Assembly (NCBI GenBank): GCA_963922205.1
Contig: CAWUHX010000100.1
Location: 806,001 to 870,000 of the forward strand
Direction of reading: 5' to 3'
Origin: Romanomermis culicivorax
Lineage: Eukaryota > Nematoda > Enoplea > Mermithida > Mermithidae
DNA: 64,000 bases
Shown piece by piece: positions 61,393 to 64,000 of this stretch (position 1 is the first letter of the stretch; every line of letters begins with the position of its first letter). The translations under genes were made by a program, and so were the position numbers. The notes below the pieces were generated by a model. That model ran no database searches. It saw nothing but the letters and a program-made list of their open reading frames with translations, and was not told the origin of the DNA.

Positions 61393-64000
61393 ATGGTGAC
61401 GCGAATGTTTTGCATGCATCTGGCAAGTCGATGTTAGACGCGTCGCAGTTGGTTTTTATTATTATTATTGTTACGTCTTATTGTGAACCGGTCGCGTTTT
61501 CCTTTGCGTCTTCGAAGAAGACCCGTGGCGACTGTGGAAGGATAGCGGACGCATTTTATTGTTCGTATTGTTGTGTGTTTTCGACTTCGCGTCGCAGACT
61601 CGTCTGGAGAAACTCCCGCGACCTGAGAAGACTTTCGATGTTCAAACTTTGTCGAGGAGAGGAGTGAGTATTCGTTCAACAGGTAGACAGATCCTTTTCT
61701 CAGGCTTTCAGCTTAGGTCGTGGATTAAGATACCCAAAGGTCCCTGGGACTCTGTGTACAGGGACTTCAGAAGGGTCAACGACTGAGGGAGGAGGTCAGC
61801 GTTTGTATTCGTATTTTGGCATTTTGTATTCTTGTTTATCACTTGCTCACGGTTGTATTTGCACTGTTGTCAATTCCAAAATAAACATCTTTGTTTCTCA
61901 AGTCTCTGTGACCTGCAGTAGGATTGTACCTAGCACCGGGTTAGCGTCAGGGACCGTACCAGATTGGATCTCCCAAGAACCGCAGGTAGGCAGCCGAGGG
62001 TATACGAGCACGTAATACGACATTGGTGACTTGTACAGCTACGAAGGTAAAGGATGAAGAAAGCATCGAAACCGAAATTAACGGTACGGAAACAACCTTG
62101 CAGACGACCAAAGGTAACATTATTACAAACCGAAGTAAATAAAGAGGATCAAACTGAACGAATGGCGAATATGGAGGCGACTATCGAGCAAGTAGCAAAG
62201 AAATTTGCGAATTTACCCGAGGATAGTGATAAAGATCAAACTATTGATGCGGAAACATATGATTATGCGGATCACCGGATACAGATGTCCTCTGATTCAG
62301 TATCATCTTTTGAGAAAATTAGTTTACCCCCCGAAACGAATGCGGTATCATTTTATAACTCAAGATATACGCCTACAGTACCGAAAACTGACGCGAAGGT
62401 CGACATTGAACCAAAACCGAAAAATGAAATGGAAAGGATAACGAGTGGAAATATACAGGATGTGGCCACTTTAGCCATCCTGGAATCCATGCAAAGAGCC
62501 GTGGACAAATCAACTAATGCAGTTAATGTGGAAAGAACGAAAGCGGCGTTACGAGAACAAGAAATACTGGATCAACTCATGCGAGAAAGAGCGGAACGCA
62601 AGTTATGGGAAGAAAAATTCCGGGAACAAGAACAACAAAATTCAAGAAAGATAATGGAAGAAGTTGAAAAGCAAATGCGGGAACTGATGAAAAAAAATGG
62701 ATAAAAGACCTGACGAAAGAATATTGAATACGGGAGATATGGAAATACTTCCGGCTGAAACGGTCAAAGGCCATTTAGACAGGAGTTTGGAAAGAAAATT
62801 GAACTGGTTCGAAAACCACTTGGCTCAGGCTCAGGCTCAAGGTGCCCAACATCGAATGATGGAAGAAGATATACCAACTACGTCATGGAATCAAGGAAGA
62901 GAGCAACCCATACCTGGAGGAAGTCCTCGAAATCGGCAAGAATATGGAAGATATTGTGAAGATCCTGAAAAAAGGATGAAGATAATTTTAAGCCGAATGA
63001 AAAATAAAGAAATATCCGATAAAATGGAGGCTGCAGAAATACTCAATTTTTTCGCCTGTTTGGAGGGCACATTCAAGCCTGAAGACACAGAAGACCTGAG
63101 AAGTGCTTTGGCGTTGTTGTGATTTTGAAACGTCGACTTATGTAGACAAAAAGGGCAGCTATGAAGAAGGAAAAGCAAGCGTAATCAGAATGATCGCCCC
63201 CAAAATGGATACTCCTGCACTTAGAAGGGAATTACATGATATGAAAAAACGAAAAGGGGAAACTACGAAGGATTTTTTGCGACGAATAAAGACGTATGTA
63301 CATTTATTGAATTACGAAAAAACAGAAAACGAAAGAAATCGAATTGTTATCGAAACATATTTTCACAAGGCTCCAGTATACGTCCAAACTCGAATGGAAG
63401 GTCGGCTCCACGAATTCAAAAATATCGCCTCTTTGGCAGAATTCGTAAATAAATTGAAAGCCGATACAACGGCCTGGAAGGAATTCAGCGAGGAGCAAGA
63501 AGACGGCGAAGACGATCGGTTGAATCGAGTCTATGAAAACCGAAGATTTAATAATTTGCAGATTCGTCAGCAGGATAGTACTATAGGTCAACAACAACAA
63601 ATTACAAGGCCTCAGCAAATTTTTCCACCTCCACCAGCATTTCAAAACCCCGTATCTCAACAAGATATTATGAAGATGGTCAATGACGCAATCAGGAATC
63701 AGGGCCCTCCAGCTCCTAATCGTTGGGGAGTCAATAATAATTCTAATAATGTTCAATATAATAACCTACCTGATCGAGTTTTGGGAAATCCATATCGACG
63801 ACCGTATTGTTCGTACCATAAGTCCAATAGCCACTCGTCCGAAAACTGTTTTATTCTTCACCCGGAACTAATTCAACCAACGGATCAAGGAAGGCCGTGG
63901 AATCGTGGCAACAACTTCTATAATCGAAATTTCGACCATCGCGGTGGTTTCGTGAATCGTGGACGAGCCGGCTTTGCAAATTTTGGTCAACGGATGCCAT
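61393..64000 (+). mobile_element. LTR retrotransposon, 5' part (runs off the window)
   Basis: The 5' LTR ends with CA at 62021-62022, followed after one base by TGGTGACTTGTACAGC, a plausible primer-binding site (TGG pairs with the tRNA 3' CCA). A polyadenylation signal AATAAA lies at 61880. The left LTR boundary was not determined, so the start given is approximate. Gag begins at 62054. The zinc-knuckle-like motif and order point to a Ty3/Gypsy-type element, but pol lies beyond the window. GC content is higher than in surrounding DNA. Confidence 0.7.
62054..64000 (+). pseudogene. retrotransposon gag, frameshifted twice
   Basis: Three overlapping blocks in successive frames: 62054-62704, 62697-63117 and 63118 to the window end with no stop. 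Block 1 is a basic then acidic N-terminus and a strong Glu/Arg/Lys coiled coil (residues about 150-215). Block 2 is a linker. Block 3 is the capsid-like part, a Gln/Pro-rich region and a zinc-knuckle-like motif YCSYHKSNSHSSENCF near 63808-63855, then Arg/Gly/Asn-rich sequence typical of nucleic-acid binding. Both shifts go the same way, each as if one extra base were present: in an eight-A run near 62690 and in a TTGTTGT stretch near 63115. So they may be inactivating changes, assembly errors or, less likely, programmed shifts. Gag packages the element's RNA. Confidence 0.7.

Overview
The window looks like nematode nuclear DNA. It is AT-rich, genes are split into small exons by short GT-AG introns (many 54-80 bp), and one gene carries a DB module, a cysteine domain known mainly from nematodes. 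The other gene families fit: secreted cysteine-rich proteins, a C-type-lectin-like receptor, a PEBP protein and an SLC52 riboflavin transporter. I cannot name the species. No bacterial features such as operons with ribosome binding sites or CRISPR arrays are present.

Layout. 1.7-18.7 kb holds three paralogous genes for small secreted cysteine-rich proteins: gene B (minus, start 3837, end not found), gene A (plus, 5189-8706) and gene C (plus, 10543-18686). They share exon order, intron phases (2-1-2) and cysteine spacing, and reconstructed A and C are both 285 aa. 20.3-24.2 kb holds a six-exon minus-strand gene with a signal peptide, a six-cysteine N-terminal block, a Ser/Thr-rich linker and a C-terminal DB module (280 aa). 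27.0-28.6 kb is a PEBP-family gene (172 aa), apparently with a GC-AG first intron. 28.9-31.2 kb is a single-pass membrane protein with a lectin-like ectodomain, followed 39 nt later by the first exon of another secreted protein. 46.8-56.5 kb is a complete four-exon SLC52-type transporter (461 aa), followed by a small fragment resembling the GlyRS/POLG2 fold with an apparent break. 61.4-64.0 kb is the 5' end of an LTR retrotransposon with a frameshifted gag, running off the right edge.

Most of the rest is mobile DNA, and many boundaries can be read directly. There are mariner-like MITEs (TATAGTCTG ends), PIF/Harbinger-like MITEs (TWA target duplications, GGCC-rich ends), several hAT-like non-autonomous families with 8-bp target duplications (some nested in each other), and fold-back-like elements whose ends are arrays of short degenerate repeats pointing inward in opposite orientations. 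Genes carry these elements in their long introns, which explains intron sizes of 1-5 kb beside introns of about 55 bp. Exon models were assembled by eye from splice consensus, phase and paralogue or family similarity; no transcript evidence was available.
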